This document shows positions 55,724 to 64,000 of a stretch of 64,000 nucleotides of DNA, piece by piece. A program made the position numbers and the translations under genes. The notes below the pieces were generated by a model. It made no database searches and had not been told where the DNA came from. It saw only the letters and a program-made list of their open reading frames with translations. Source of the DNA: Oscillatoria princeps RMCB-10 (GTDB lineage: Bacteria; Cyanobacteriota; Cyanobacteriia; Cyanobacteriales; Oscillatoriaceae); assembly GCA_019359235.1 (NCBI GenBank), contig JAHHHT010000003.1, forward strand, positions 306,814 through 370,813, in the 5' to 3' direction. Every line of letters starts with the position of its first letter. Position 1 is the stretch's first letter.

Positions 55724-56559
55724 GAACCAACCTCATTGATAGCGCTACACACGATTTTAGATTTTAAATTTTAGATTGGCTTTTGATCCGGCAACCGCCG
55801 GCACCTGCAGCAGTGCCCGCACGCAGCCCTTGAAAGCCGTTCAGCAGCCAACACTGACGCCCTGCCCCCATGCCGCTCCCTCCCGGGCCGGTGCCCGCTT
55901 CAGAATGTAAAGATATTGTAAAGTTTAATTCCATTTTATAAAGATTTGATAAAAAATAGGCCCCGCCCCCTGCAGCTCCGGCTGGGCCCAACCCGTGCCA
56001 GCCGGTAATTTCTGCGCTTCCCGGCGCTCTCACAGATCCTTGGAATGCCCGGTGTCAGGGGTTAGGGGTTGGGGAAGAGGTGTCCGGTTTCAGGGACAGT
56101 CAGCCAAATTTCCGGAAATGGGAGAGAATGGTGGGGGTGAGGGGTGACACCCGTCACCATTCGGGGTGCGGCCCTGGCAGTGCGGTGAGGTGCCTGCAGC
56201 TGCAGCGGCTGGAACTTTTGTGATGGTTGTCCTCTCAGAAGTTATCACCAGATCGTCCTGTTGGAGCTCCGGCTGGGAACTAGAAAAGAAAAGTAATTTT
56301 TGATTTTTATATTTTCTGAGTTCAGATTAGCAAAAGCCTGCCTTTAAATCCAAAATCCTTGCCGTATCGCCTGATGGGCCATGTCGCTGAGAGCTGATTT
56401 GTCAAGCAATTGTTAATCGAGAGCGTCGGCCAGAAACCGGGTTTCTTCTGTTGTAGGGCTCAGTTTTCCGGCTGACCCAGTACAAGAAACCCGGTTTCTT
56501 GAGGCTTCACTTTTCCTTTATAAATGAACTCTGAATGGGAAACTGTGTGAAGAGGAGCT
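55724..56559. other. Gene-free stretch
   Basis: About 830 bases. An AAGATATTGTAAAG / ATAAAGATTTGATAAAA AT-rich patch (about 55910-55960) might be promoter DNA. Two AAACCGGGTTTCTT half-repeats lie near 56434 and 56487. No gene. Confidence 0.45.
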
Positions 56560-57138
56560 ATGGTAGAAGAGTGCAGTGTTCAATGTAACGGCTTCAAAAA
56601 GCTCGACACCCCTGAACCTGAGATTGATTGGCGCGAGCCGCCTGAAATTGTGGCGTATCCTTGTCGGGAGCGGACGACAAAAGAGGCTCGCTTATTGGTT
56701 AGTGCGCCTGCGTGCGTGCGGTTGGATTTGGAGGATTTGCAATGTTTTGAAGTGGTATACCGCCAGTTTGAAAAGTGGGGGGTAACGTTCAACAATGCGG
56801 TGGCCATTAATCCCTCGAACCCAGCTTTTCCTCCCCACTCTGGCACCACTGTGTTAATCGGAGCCCCCAAGAGTGGCTTTTTGGAAGCCACTTTCGGGCA
56901 GCCGGTTTGCTTTGTCAGCGGCTTTGTCACCAGTTCGCGGCGGGCGGTTTTGGTGGCCTACGACGGCGACGACCAGCCAGCGGCCAGCGCTGAAATCCCT
57001 GGCCCCAATCTGGCCGGTTCGGATTCTCAGATTCCCCCCAACGCTCAATTGAGTGTGAGGGCCAAGAATATCTGCCGGGTCACTTTCTTTACTTTTGATG
57101 GCCACCTGACTGTGGGCGACTTGAGCTTCGCTTTCTAG
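56560..57138 (+). CDS. Hypothetical beta-sandwich protein, 192 aa
   Basis: ATG 56560 with GAGGAG 4 nt upstream. After a polar N-terminus, the region ARLLVSAPACVRLDLEDLQ and FVTSSRRAVLVAYDGDDQP reads like a beta-sandwich (carbohydrate-binding-like or PEP-CTERM-type domain), ending CRVTFFTFDGHLTVGDLSF. No signal peptide and no PEP-CTERM anchor. Similar domains occur in secreted cyanobacterial proteins; function unknown. Confidence 0.7.
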   Translation: MVEECSVQCNGFKKLDTPEPEIDWREPPEIVAYPCRERTTKEARLLVSAPACVRLDLEDLQCFEVVYRQFEKWGVTFNNAVAINPSNPAFPPHSGTTVLIGAPKSGFLEATFGQPVCFVSGFVTSSRRAVLVAYDGDDQPAASAEIPGPNLAGSDSQIPPNAQLSVRAKNICRVTFFTFDGHLTVGDLSFAF

Positions 57139-57625
57139 TGCTGGGGGCACCGGCACCTGGGGTGCGGCGTGCCGGCCTCGAAGATGGCCCAGCGTCAGCG
57201 CCGGTGGACTGTTCAGCTCCCGTCTCCAAGACCTGTCGGGAAAGTTGCCCATGTGCGCGCCGGCTGCAGCTATCCTAATATATCTAGGTACAATCCGCCG
57301 ATTTTGTGCGTCCCGAACCGCCAGTCTGCGGTCTGACTCAACCGAAAATAGCTTGAGAGCGGTCAGTCTGAAAAGGCACTGGACTGGCTGGGGCCGCTGC
57401 TTGTGGGGCCGGTTTAGAAATATCCTCCCCAACCCAGAGACATTCAAGCGTGAACCCGCCCCTGCTGAGCGCGGGAAAAATTCTCAGACGAGCCTCTGGC
57501 CTCTAGGCCCTCCCGACGCCCCCAGAAGTGAGTGGCTGACAGCTAACAGCTGGCAGTATCAGGGATTCCTATCCGCACTCAAAGCGCTCTTCCTTTTCTT
57601 TTTGGCAGTAAACAGGTAAGCTAAC
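57139..57625. other. Gene-free stretch
   Basis: About 490 bases; an open frame at 57245-57619 lacks protein-like composition and ribosome-binding site. Confidence 0.45.
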
Positions 57626-58402
57626 GTGGCACAGGCGTTATCTCGGTGGCAGCAACTTATCAATGTGATTCAGGAAAAATCGCTTCCAGAATTTAAAATT
57701 GCAGCTTTTCAGAAGCTTTCGCGGCACCGCTTCCGGGGACCTGGAGGCTGGCTTTTGGGCCTGACGGCGCTCGCGGCCCTGTTGCTCTGGAACTGGAAGC
57801 TGCTGGTGGCCACCGGCACCGGCGTGCTGGTGATGTTGGGGGTTTACACGGTGATCTGGAACTGGAAAGTTATCCAGTCAGAGCTGCGCCAGCTTTTCCG
57901 GGGCGCGAACTCCCATTTAGCCACTGCAGCCGGCACCGGCTCTGTGGCAATCCTCAGCACTTACATGGCTGAAACCATTTGGGAACACTCAGAAAACCAC
58001 TGGATTGCTGCCGGTGCGATCCTGCAAGGTTTGGGCACGATGGCAATCTTAGTCCTGCTGGCAGCGCACATTATCTCGGGTCAAGCCAATCGGGAGAAAG
58101 CTTCCTTCAACGCTTTGGTGACGGACCTGACTGATGCCGATCCCCTCAAGCGTCTGATTGCGGTGCGCCAGCTGACAGGTTTAGCAGCCAGCCACGGGTT
58201 GGACAGGACTGACCTGAACGCTACTCTCGACTGCTTCCGTCTGATGCTGAGTCGGGAGCCCGAGCCGCTGGTGAGGGACGCAATCCTCGATGGCCTGCAG
58301 GCACTGGACACTACTAAACAGCTCGCTCAAGGCGCTCCACCCCTGTCTGTACCTGTCGCGAAGAAACGGTCTGCGGCCAAAGTTTTTAAGCGAATTCCCT
58401 AA
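57626..58402 (+). CDS. Membrane protein with HEAT/ARM-like tail, 258 aa
   Basis: GTG start with AGGTAA upstream. The N-terminal helix is followed by two adjacent transmembrane segments (WLLGLTALAALLLWNWKLLV, TGVLVMLGVYTVIWNWKV), an amphipathic part, a third and fourth hydrophobic segment (about 110-150), and a cytoplasmic armadillo-like helical tail (ADPLKRLIAVRQLTGLAAS, PLVRDAILDGLQAL). It matches cyanobacterial proteins annotated as armadillo-type fold-containing; role unknown. Confidence 0.75.
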   Translation: MAQALSRWQQLINVIQEKSLPEFKIAAFQKLSRHRFRGPGGWLLGLTALAALLLWNWKLLVATGTGVLVMLGVYTVIWNWKVIQSELRQLFRGANSHLATAAGTGSVAILSTYMAETIWEHSENHWIAAGAILQGLGTMAILVLLAAHIISGQANREKASFNALVTDLTDADPLKRLIAVRQLTGLAASHGLDRTDLNATLDCFRLMLSREPEPLVRDAILDGLQALDTTKQLAQGAPPLSVPVAKKRSAAKVFKRIP

Positions 58403-58817
58403 TTAGAGCCCCGGTTTGTTACAATTTTTGGCCGTGTGCCGGTGCGGGCACTCGCTGCCGCCTCCAGTGCCACCGGCCCCATCGGGACTTGCGCATTTTA
58501 ACAGCACTGCTAAAGGAAACCGGCACACAGGGAGGGGAGATTTCACAGAAAGCCGCTCCGCTCACACCCCACACCTTCACCTGTTTCGGTTTCCGAGGAC
58601 AGAGGGAGAAAAACTTCTGTGCTGCAGAACGCAAGGGCGCGTTCTACCTTTACGGAAAGCGCCCGCAGTTGACTGTGTAAGTCCTAAAGATGTCAGCCAT
58701 GATAGGGAGCTGCCTTGAGCGCTCTTTCCCACACTTCTGTGGAGCATCCCTTCCCGGCGGGGTGCTACTAGCTCCCACACTTCTTTGCATCGAGTGGACA
58801 ACTCGATATTCACTCGG
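58403..58817. other. Gene-free stretch
   Basis: About 410 bases with no supportable gene. Confidence 0.4.
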
Positions 58818-58864
58818 CATGATTGAAGGGTGTAACCCCTCAATGGTTTGCGCCCTCAATCATG
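58818..58864 (+). promoter_or_regulatory. Hairpin in the leader of the RodZ-like gene
   Basis: CATGATTGAAGGG faces CCCTCAATCATG with a 22-nt loop; 12 bp pair with one bulge. It ends about 52 bp before the ATG at 58916 and could be an operator or a leader structure. Confidence 0.35.
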
Positions 58865-58915
58865 CAGCCGGCGCGAAATTAGATTCTGTTACACTCAAGC
58901 ACGGAGACAAAGGTA

Positions 58916-59524
58916 ATGTCAGGAGCTAATCCAGCATTCAGTTTGGGCCCAACTTCCCCTTCAAAATCAGCAGCAGCTGACAGCCGGCTCACGCAGGCCA
59001 GTCCAACTCAGCCCACAGAGGTTAGCCCTGTCGCTCGGACTCAAACAGCTGGCAACACTCTCCGAGTAGAGCAAGTCGAGGCTCAAGATTGGGAAGAGTG
59101 CCTGCGTCAACTGGGTCAAGAACTGCTTCAGGTGCGCCAAGACAGAGGGATTTCTCTCTACCAACTTCACTTGCAGACGCTAGTACCGCTCAATCATCTC
59201 AAAGCTTTGGAAACAGGCAAAATAGACAAATTGCCAGAGGATATCTACGTCCGGGGCTTTCTCCGCCGCCTTGGCGATGCCTTGGGGCTCGATGGCGCTC
59301 GGATGGCAGCTTCCTTACCGGCACGGGTGGTGAATTCTCTGGATTCCTCCACTAACCGGAATGCGTCCTCGTTCGGATTTTCCCTCGCTCCGGCTCATTT
59401 TTACTTTGGCTATGCAGTCTTGATGGTGGTTTCAGTGGGGGCGCTACTTTTGCTGTCCCATCAACCAACACCAAATTCAGATTCCAGCCAACTTAGAGAG
59501 AATACAGTTGAGTTAAATCGCTGA
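58916..59524 (+). CDS. RodZ-like helix-turn-helix membrane protein, 202 aa
   Basis: After a disordered N-terminus comes an HTH of the RodZ / HTH_25 type: LGQELLQVRQDRGISLYQLH, then LKALETGKIDKLPEDIYVRG and FLRRLGDALGLDG. A single transmembrane segment (FYFGYAVLMVVSVGALLLL) and a short periplasmic tail follow. RodZ links MreB to the cell-wall elongation machine; this protein lacks the usual long periplasmic domain. GGAG lies 10 nt before the ATG. Confidence 0.85.
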   Translation: MSGANPAFSLGPTSPSKSAAADSRLTQASPTQPTEVSPVARTQTAGNTLRVEQVEAQDWEECLRQLGQELLQVRQDRGISLYQLHLQTLVPLNHLKALETGKIDKLPEDIYVRGFLRRLGDALGLDGARMAASLPARVVNSLDSSTNRNASSFGFSLAPAHFYFGYAVLMVVSVGALLLLSHQPTPNSDSSQLRENTVELNR

Positions 59525-60551
59525 CGCTCCCCCACCAGCCTGACGGCGATGCTTTAAATGCATTTCCACATTCAAAGTAGAGGTCGTCTCTGCCCTGCCA
59601 AATTTCTCTCAAATTTCTGTAACGGGCTAGGGACACCCTCTGGGCTTGGGGGCTGGAGGAGCCTTCATCATAGCAACAGCTCCTATCGTTTCTGCTTGCA
59701 TCTGATTTCTGATTGACTGCAGGACGCTGTGGGAAATCGGTCACAAGGGAGAAAGATAAATTATTCCGATTGTCTGGGAATTGAGATAAGCCCGTAGCAG
59801 GGTGCCTTCGCCTATGGCCCCCTGGTATTGATTTAAGTCTTAAGGGGTTAGATACAACCGGAACCAATATAACTTGCGCTTTCTCACAGATAAGTGCAAG
59901 GGATGTCACAGCCCGGAAGGCGTTGATTAGCGGCACCGGCTGTCCGGGTTCTTTCAACGCACGCCCTGTATTTTACGTTTAATTTATTTATTTATTTATT
60001 TAAATCAATCAACCGGATGTAAGGCGGGCGGCTTGCGGCCAGACATTGGCGGGACTGTCAAGCTTCCAGGTAAACTCACTAAATTACGTTGGATAAGTGC
60101 CCTTAACGGCGCAAACTAACTCTTTAAATAAGCTAAAATTGCCCGCACATTAGGCATGTTCTGACATGCGTGCTTTTGATTGGCTTCGCCCCGCGCTCCG
60201 ATTGGATTAGACATCACCTGCGCTTGAGCGCTTGAGAGGTTTAAGGCGGGGGTCATTGCCTCTTGAACTGCACCTGACTCGATTAACATTACTCTATTGC
60301 TGTATTAGTATATTATCAACAGGCACCCCATGTTGCCACCCCGCTTTCATCCCACCCCTAGAAAGGGTGTGGCTCCTGTTGCGGGGATCTCTGTAAAAGT
60401 CCAGTGGCACCCCCACACACCCAAATCTCTAATTTTGTCTGACCCCCACAATCGGAAAGTAGCCCAATGTGCGGTAGACTCCCCACTGAGTCCTGATGCA
60501 ACCGGCAAAACTCGAAAACGTGAACGCAATAATGTGTTGCTGTGAGTTTCT
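59525..60551. other. Gene-free 1-kb stretch
   Basis: No credible gene. Notable are an ATTT microsatellite run at about 59981-60006 and AT-rich sequence TAAGCTAAAATTGCC (about 60128) before the FecR gene. A non-coding RNA cannot be excluded. Confidence 0.45.
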
Positions 60552-61610
60552 ATGTCTGCTATAAATGCTTTGACTGATTTTTTAAAGTCGCCTGGGAGCG
60601 CAATCCTGGGCTTATCCCTGGCGGCTTTTGCGGTTCAGGAGCTCAACCATCAGGCGCTCGCCAGTTCCAGCGCCTCATCTTCCAGCGCGGACATCTCCGC
60701 TGTTGAGCCCGTCCGCACCGCTCCCCCCGCACCGCTCCCCGCACTCGCCACCCTTGAGGAATCCCCCGATCCCCAGTCCCTGCAACCTGGCGCTACCCTT
60801 GAAACCGCCCAAAACGTCCAGATGCCGGCCAGTTCCCGTTTCATACTCGTCGAAGAAGTGCGGGGAACGGTGACATACGGGCCCTCCCAGCAGCCGGTGA
60901 AAGCCGGCCAGCAACTCGCGCAAGGCACACAAGTGAGTACCGGCAGCGACTCCAGCGCTCGTTTGCTGATAGACAGCCAGATTGGCTCGGTGGAAGTGGC
61001 AGAAAACACGACGTTTCAAGTCAAAACGCTCACCAGTGGAAAAACTGCCCTGTTCGTCACTGGCGGGCGGGTGAGATTGTCGGTTTCGCCAGGAGCTCGC
61101 TTGCGGGAGGCACAGAAGTCACTCTCAGGAGGTGGCGGACAGTCTGTACTGGCTCAGAGCAGTAGAGATTATCCGATCACCGTTGAGACGCCAGCTGGCA
61201 TTGCCGGCGTGCAAGGAACCTCCTTTGGCGTCAATGTCGGGCCCGACGGCAAAACCGGCATTGCCACGATCCACGGCACAGTCGCCGCACAATCTCAGGG
61301 GCGAGAGGTGCTGGTGACTCCAGGCCAGTATGTGGTGATCGACCCGGGAAAAGCGCCAAAACAGCCCGAGACAGCTCCCAAACAGGCAGAATTCCGGCTG
61401 CTCAATGTCAAGAGAGTCAGTGCCGGTGCTGTTCGCGTTGTCGGTCAAGCTCACACCCTGGACTTGGTGTTGGTCAATGGCAGAGCGGTGCAAACTGATG
61501 CGGAGGGCAAGTTCTCAGTTCTAGTAAATTGCCCTTTGAATCGTCGCATCAAGTTCGCAGTCAGGGGACCGGCAGCCACGGAGACAGTTTATGAAATAGC
61601 AGTTCTTTAG
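60552..61610 (+). CDS. FecR-domain protein, 352 aa
   Basis: An N-terminal hydrophobic segment (GSAILGLSLAAFAVQEL) and an Ala/Pro/Ser-rich spacer precede a FecR domain: VEEVRGTVTYGPSQQPVKAG, QLAQGTQVSTGSDSSARLLI, and the signature VETPAGIAGVQGTSFGVNV followed by GIATIHGTVAAQSQGREV. FecR proteins usually act as periplasmic signal modules. It lies 463 bp upstream of a CHASE2-cyclase gene in the same direction, a pairing common in cyanobacteria, suggesting they sense the same signal (inference). Confidence 0.85.
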   Translation: MSAINALTDFLKSPGSAILGLSLAAFAVQELNHQALASSSASSSSADISAVEPVRTAPPAPLPALATLEESPDPQSLQPGATLETAQNVQMPASSRFILVEEVRGTVTYGPSQQPVKAGQQLAQGTQVSTGSDSSARLLIDSQIGSVEVAENTTFQVKTLTSGKTALFVTGGRVRLSVSPGARLREAQKSLSGGGGQSVLAQSSRDYPITVETPAGIAGVQGTSFGVNVGPDGKTGIATIHGTVAAQSQGREVLVTPGQYVVIDPGKAPKQPETAPKQAEFRLLNVKRVSAGAVRVVGQAHTLDLVLVNGRAVQTDAEGKFSVLVNCPLNRRIKFAVRGPAATETVYEIAVL

Positions 61611-62073
61611 TTCCAGCGTTTTGAGTTGCGGCGGCGCATCGCTCAACCGCAAGGTTTTGCATTTGTAGAATTAGGGTGCTTCTTTATAGACTTTTGTAGG
61701 GCGCGATTAATCGCGACCCGGCAGAATATAATTATATTTAGGGCGCAAATAGCGCCTTCCTTTGGGATTTGTCAATCAATTATTTTGACTCATAACTCAG
61801 GACAGCCGCCAAAGGCGCTCGGAGAATAATCCAAACTTTATATTAACGGTTAAAGTTTGAATTTTGATTCAGAGATGCCGTTGCCTCAGGGCGGGCGCAA
61901 GAACAGCCCCTACAGCCATCCCGAACCAACTCATCACTGTTACAGGGGGGCGGGTCTGCAAAAATAAACGGAACATCTAGAACCCAGGTTTCTTCAAGAA
62001 ACCTGGTTTCTATTACTTGACCGGTGATATAGAGCAAGCCCAAAATAATTCATCACATTTACCGGGCAGTAGC
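61611..62073. repeat. Gene-free stretch with hairpins
   Basis: GGGCGCGATTAATCGCGACCC (about 61697), then an AGAACCCAGG / CCTGGTTTCT hairpin at about 61978-62010. Confidence 0.55.
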
Positions 62074-63870
62074 ATGGTTGTCAAAAGCTGGATGCAGCGG
62101 GTTCAGAATTATCTTGCCGGCACTCATCCCTGGTTGCCGGGAGCGGTTGCGGCTGCGGTGTCTGTGGGGATGTCCCAGCTGGGCGCTTGGCAACAGCTAG
62201 AACAGCTCGGCTACAACGCTTTATTTCAACTCCGCCCCCCCCTAAATTGGGACGAGCGGATTGCGGCGATTGCCATCGATCAGCCCAGCTTGCAAGAATA
62301 TGGCCAATTTCCCTGGAAGCGCGACCGCTACGCCCAACTGTTGCGAGCCTTGCAAAAGTCCCCACCGGCAGCCATTGGGTTCGATATTCTGTGGGTGGCT
62401 CCCAGTCCTGCCGATGGCCAGCTGGCGGCGGCGATTGCCGGCAGCGGAAAGGCGGTGCTGGCTCTGGCTTGGGATAAGGAGGGAAAGGTGCTCCCACCCC
62501 TACCCGCTTTGGAGCGAGCCGCAGCTAAGGTGGGCCATATTTTGCACAGGGCAGACGATGATGGCATTAGCCGCCAGGGGACTCTATTTGTGCAATCCCT
62601 GCCGGCACTCGGTATGGCTGTGCTGAATGTGGGGAATGCCGGCACTCAGCTGGGTTGGCCCACTCCAGTGGCCGGTCAGAAATTGCAAAATGTCTGGATT
62701 AATTGGCCCGGAAAAACGGAAGCCGTGCCCACTTATTCGTTTGCGGACGTTGCAGAAGGTCGGGTTGACAGCAGCGTCTTTGCCGGCAAGTTGGTTTTGG
62801 TGGGCGCTACGGCCACCGGCATGGACCCGCTGAGGACGCCCCTGAATCACAATCCTCCCACAGCTGGGGTCTATCTCCACGCGGCTTTGATCGATAACAT
62901 CCTGAATAACCGGCTGCTGCAACGACTTCCCGACTGGGCCGGCACGCTCCTGTTGCTGGCCATTGGCCCTGCCACCAGCTGGCTGCTGTTCGACCGGCAG
63001 CTGAGGGGACGAATTGCCATCGCGCTGCTATTGCCACCGGCCTATTTTGCTCTGGCGCTGGCGGCGTTCAGCTGGGGTTCCCTGTGGGTGCCGGTGGCCG
63101 CACCGATTGGCACCGTGCTGTTCGCCCTCCTCGGCGTGCAGTTGCGGGAGCAGTACGAGAAGCAGCAGCTGATGAATCTCTTCGCCCAGCACGTCGCCCC
63201 GGAAATGGCCCAGGTGATCTGGGAGCGCAAGGAAGAAATCTTTGAAAATGGTGAGCTTGAGGCGATGGAACTGACCGCCACCGTCCTGTTTATGGATATT
63301 CGGGGCTTCACCACTATCTCAGAATCCCTGCCCCCCCGCGAGTTGCTCAGCTGGCTCAACCTGTACCTGGATGCGATGGCTAGCTGCATCATGGAGCATG
63401 GGGGCGTGATTGACAAATATATCGGGGATGCGATTATGGCGGTGTTTGGGATTCCCTTCCCCCAAGGTCAAGACGAAGACATTAAACGGAGCGCCCAAGC
63501 TGCAATTGCCGCCAGTCTTGCTATGCACGAACGCCTGAAACTGCTCAACGAGCGCTTTAAAACCGAAGGCAGACCGCAGATAAAGTTTGGGATTGGCATC
63601 CACACCGGCACGGTTGTTGCCGGCACGGTGGGGGGAGCGGGCCGGCTGAGCTATTCGGTACTCGGCGATACGGTGAACGTGGCGGCGCGACTGGAGTCGA
63701 TGACTAAGACGCTGACTGCGGACAAGCCTTATAAAATTTTGCTGACGGACAGGACGCTAGCCTGTGTGAGCGACTGCTATGGCGCAGAGGAAGTCGGTGC
63801 TATCCAACTGCGGGGCAAGCAAACCGATACGCTGGTTTACACGATTTCGGGGGAGCTGCCGGTAAATTAG
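62074..63870 (+). CDS. CHASE2-domain adenylate/guanylate cyclase, 598 aa
   Basis: An N-terminal CHASE2 sensor (DERIAAIAIDQPSLQEYGQF to FAGKLVLVGATATGMDPLRT) is exported between an initial hydrophobic segment and three closely spaced transmembrane helices (about 300-375). A class III nucleotide cyclase domain follows: metal Asp in LFMDIRGFTT and YIGDAIMAVFG, Lys in VIDKYIGD, and YSVLGDTVNVAARLES. The Lys with a GDTVN-type partner favours adenylate cyclase. An in-frame TTG at 62017 would add 19 residues; ATG 62074 is preferred. cAMP signalling, with the signal read in the periplasm (family knowledge). Confidence 0.92.
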   Translation: MVVKSWMQRVQNYLAGTHPWLPGAVAAAVSVGMSQLGAWQQLEQLGYNALFQLRPPLNWDERIAAIAIDQPSLQEYGQFPWKRDRYAQLLRALQKSPPAAIGFDILWVAPSPADGQLAAAIAGSGKAVLALAWDKEGKVLPPLPALERAAAKVGHILHRADDDGISRQGTLFVQSLPALGMAVLNVGNAGTQLGWPTPVAGQKLQNVWINWPGKTEAVPTYSFADVAEGRVDSSVFAGKLVLVGATATGMDPLRTPLNHNPPTAGVYLHAALIDNILNNRLLQRLPDWAGTLLLLAIGPATSWLLFDRQLRGRIAIALLLPPAYFALALAAFSWGSLWVPVAAPIGTVLFALLGVQLREQYEKQQLMNLFAQHVAPEMAQVIWERKEEIFENGELEAMELTATVLFMDIRGFTTISESLPPRELLSWLNLYLDAMASCIMEHGGVIDKYIGDAIMAVFGIPFPQGQDEDIKRSAQAAIAASLAMHERLKLLNERFKTEGRPQIKFGIGIHTGTVVAGTVGGAGRLSYSVLGDTVNVAARLESMTKTLTADKPYKILLTDRTLACVSDCYGAEEVGAIQLRGKQTDTLVYTISGELPVN

Positions 63871-64000
63871 GGCTAATGAACCGCCCCCGTGAAGGGACGC
63901 CAAGACGGAAGAGGAAGGGGGATAACCAAGATCCCCGCCCAAATGCCACCGGCCACCCCCCACCCTCTGATAAGCACAACTTATCTCTCACATCAGAACA
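63871..64000. other. Window end
   Basis: No feature seen in the last 130 bases. Confidence 0.4.

Noticed and set aside
57245..57619. 124-aa frame before the membrane protein gene
   Set aside because: No ribosome-binding site and no recognisable pattern.
59493..59957. 154-aa minus-strand frame
   Set aside because: Overlaps the end of the RodZ-like gene; Arg/Pro-rich random composition.

Overview
The window is a chromosomal segment of a cyanobacterium, most likely a filamentous non-heterocystous type (Oscillatoriales-like; genus not resolvable). The grounds are ndhC-ndhK-ndhJ, rubredoxin-ycf48-psbE-psbF-psbL-psbJ, psaI, a PedR-type LuxR regulator, at least ten HIP1 octamers (GCGATCGC), large WD40/TPR/NB-ARC proteins, and long intergenic stretches packed with short palindromes and MITE-like elements. 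No tRNA, rRNA, CRISPR array or transposase gene was seen.

Layout. 0.5-17 kb is an accessory region of modular STAND-type NTPases: an HTH-AAA protein (1.9 kb), two 14-bladed AAA-WD40 giants (3.5 and 8.3 kb), an HTH-only protein (13.0 kb), an HTH-NB-ARC protein (13.5 kb, minus) and a decapitated WD40 fragment (16 kb). A second HTH-NB-ARC gene lies at 39.8 kb. 17-18.3 kb holds decaying toxin-antitoxin genes. 18.4-23.1 kb is the photosynthetic and respiratory core: ndhCKJ on minus, then rubA-ycf48-psbEFLJ on plus, then psaI on minus. 23-27.3 kb holds a proline-rich protein and a split, active-site-altered glucose-6-phosphate dehydrogenase relative. 28.4-33 kb is a conflict-type cluster behind a consensus promoter: a DUF4384 protein and a TPR-CHAT protease. 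An intact DUF433/DUF5615 toxin-antitoxin pair follows, then hisS, a small conserved gene and pedR. 36-38.5 kb is gene-poor with a phytochelatin-synthase remnant. 38.6-45.7 kb has an M23 peptidase, the second HTH-NB-ARC gene, a PPC-domain surface protein, an antitoxin whose toxin was broken by a MITE, and an Rpn-type nuclease. 45.9-64 kb is mostly housekeeping: aspS, htpX, a multi-PAS histidine kinase, an alpha/beta hydrolase, membrane proteins, a RodZ-like protein, and a FecR / CHASE2-cyclase pair.

Main themes. (1) Four genes share an N-terminal HTH-type domain. Three of them have iterated direct repeats with roughly 10-bp or longer spacing at the promoter, and one also has a 20-bp perfect palindrome over its -10, suggesting dedicated operators. 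(2) The TPR-CHAT protease carries a second copy of its own N-terminal helical domain inside the protease domain, between catalytic His906 and Cys1070. (3) At least three MITE families are recognisable by inverted ends and target duplications of 8, 4 and 2 bp; one copy sits in a PIN toxin gene with a perfect 8-bp duplication. (4) Palindromic repeats lie in frame inside several large proteins.
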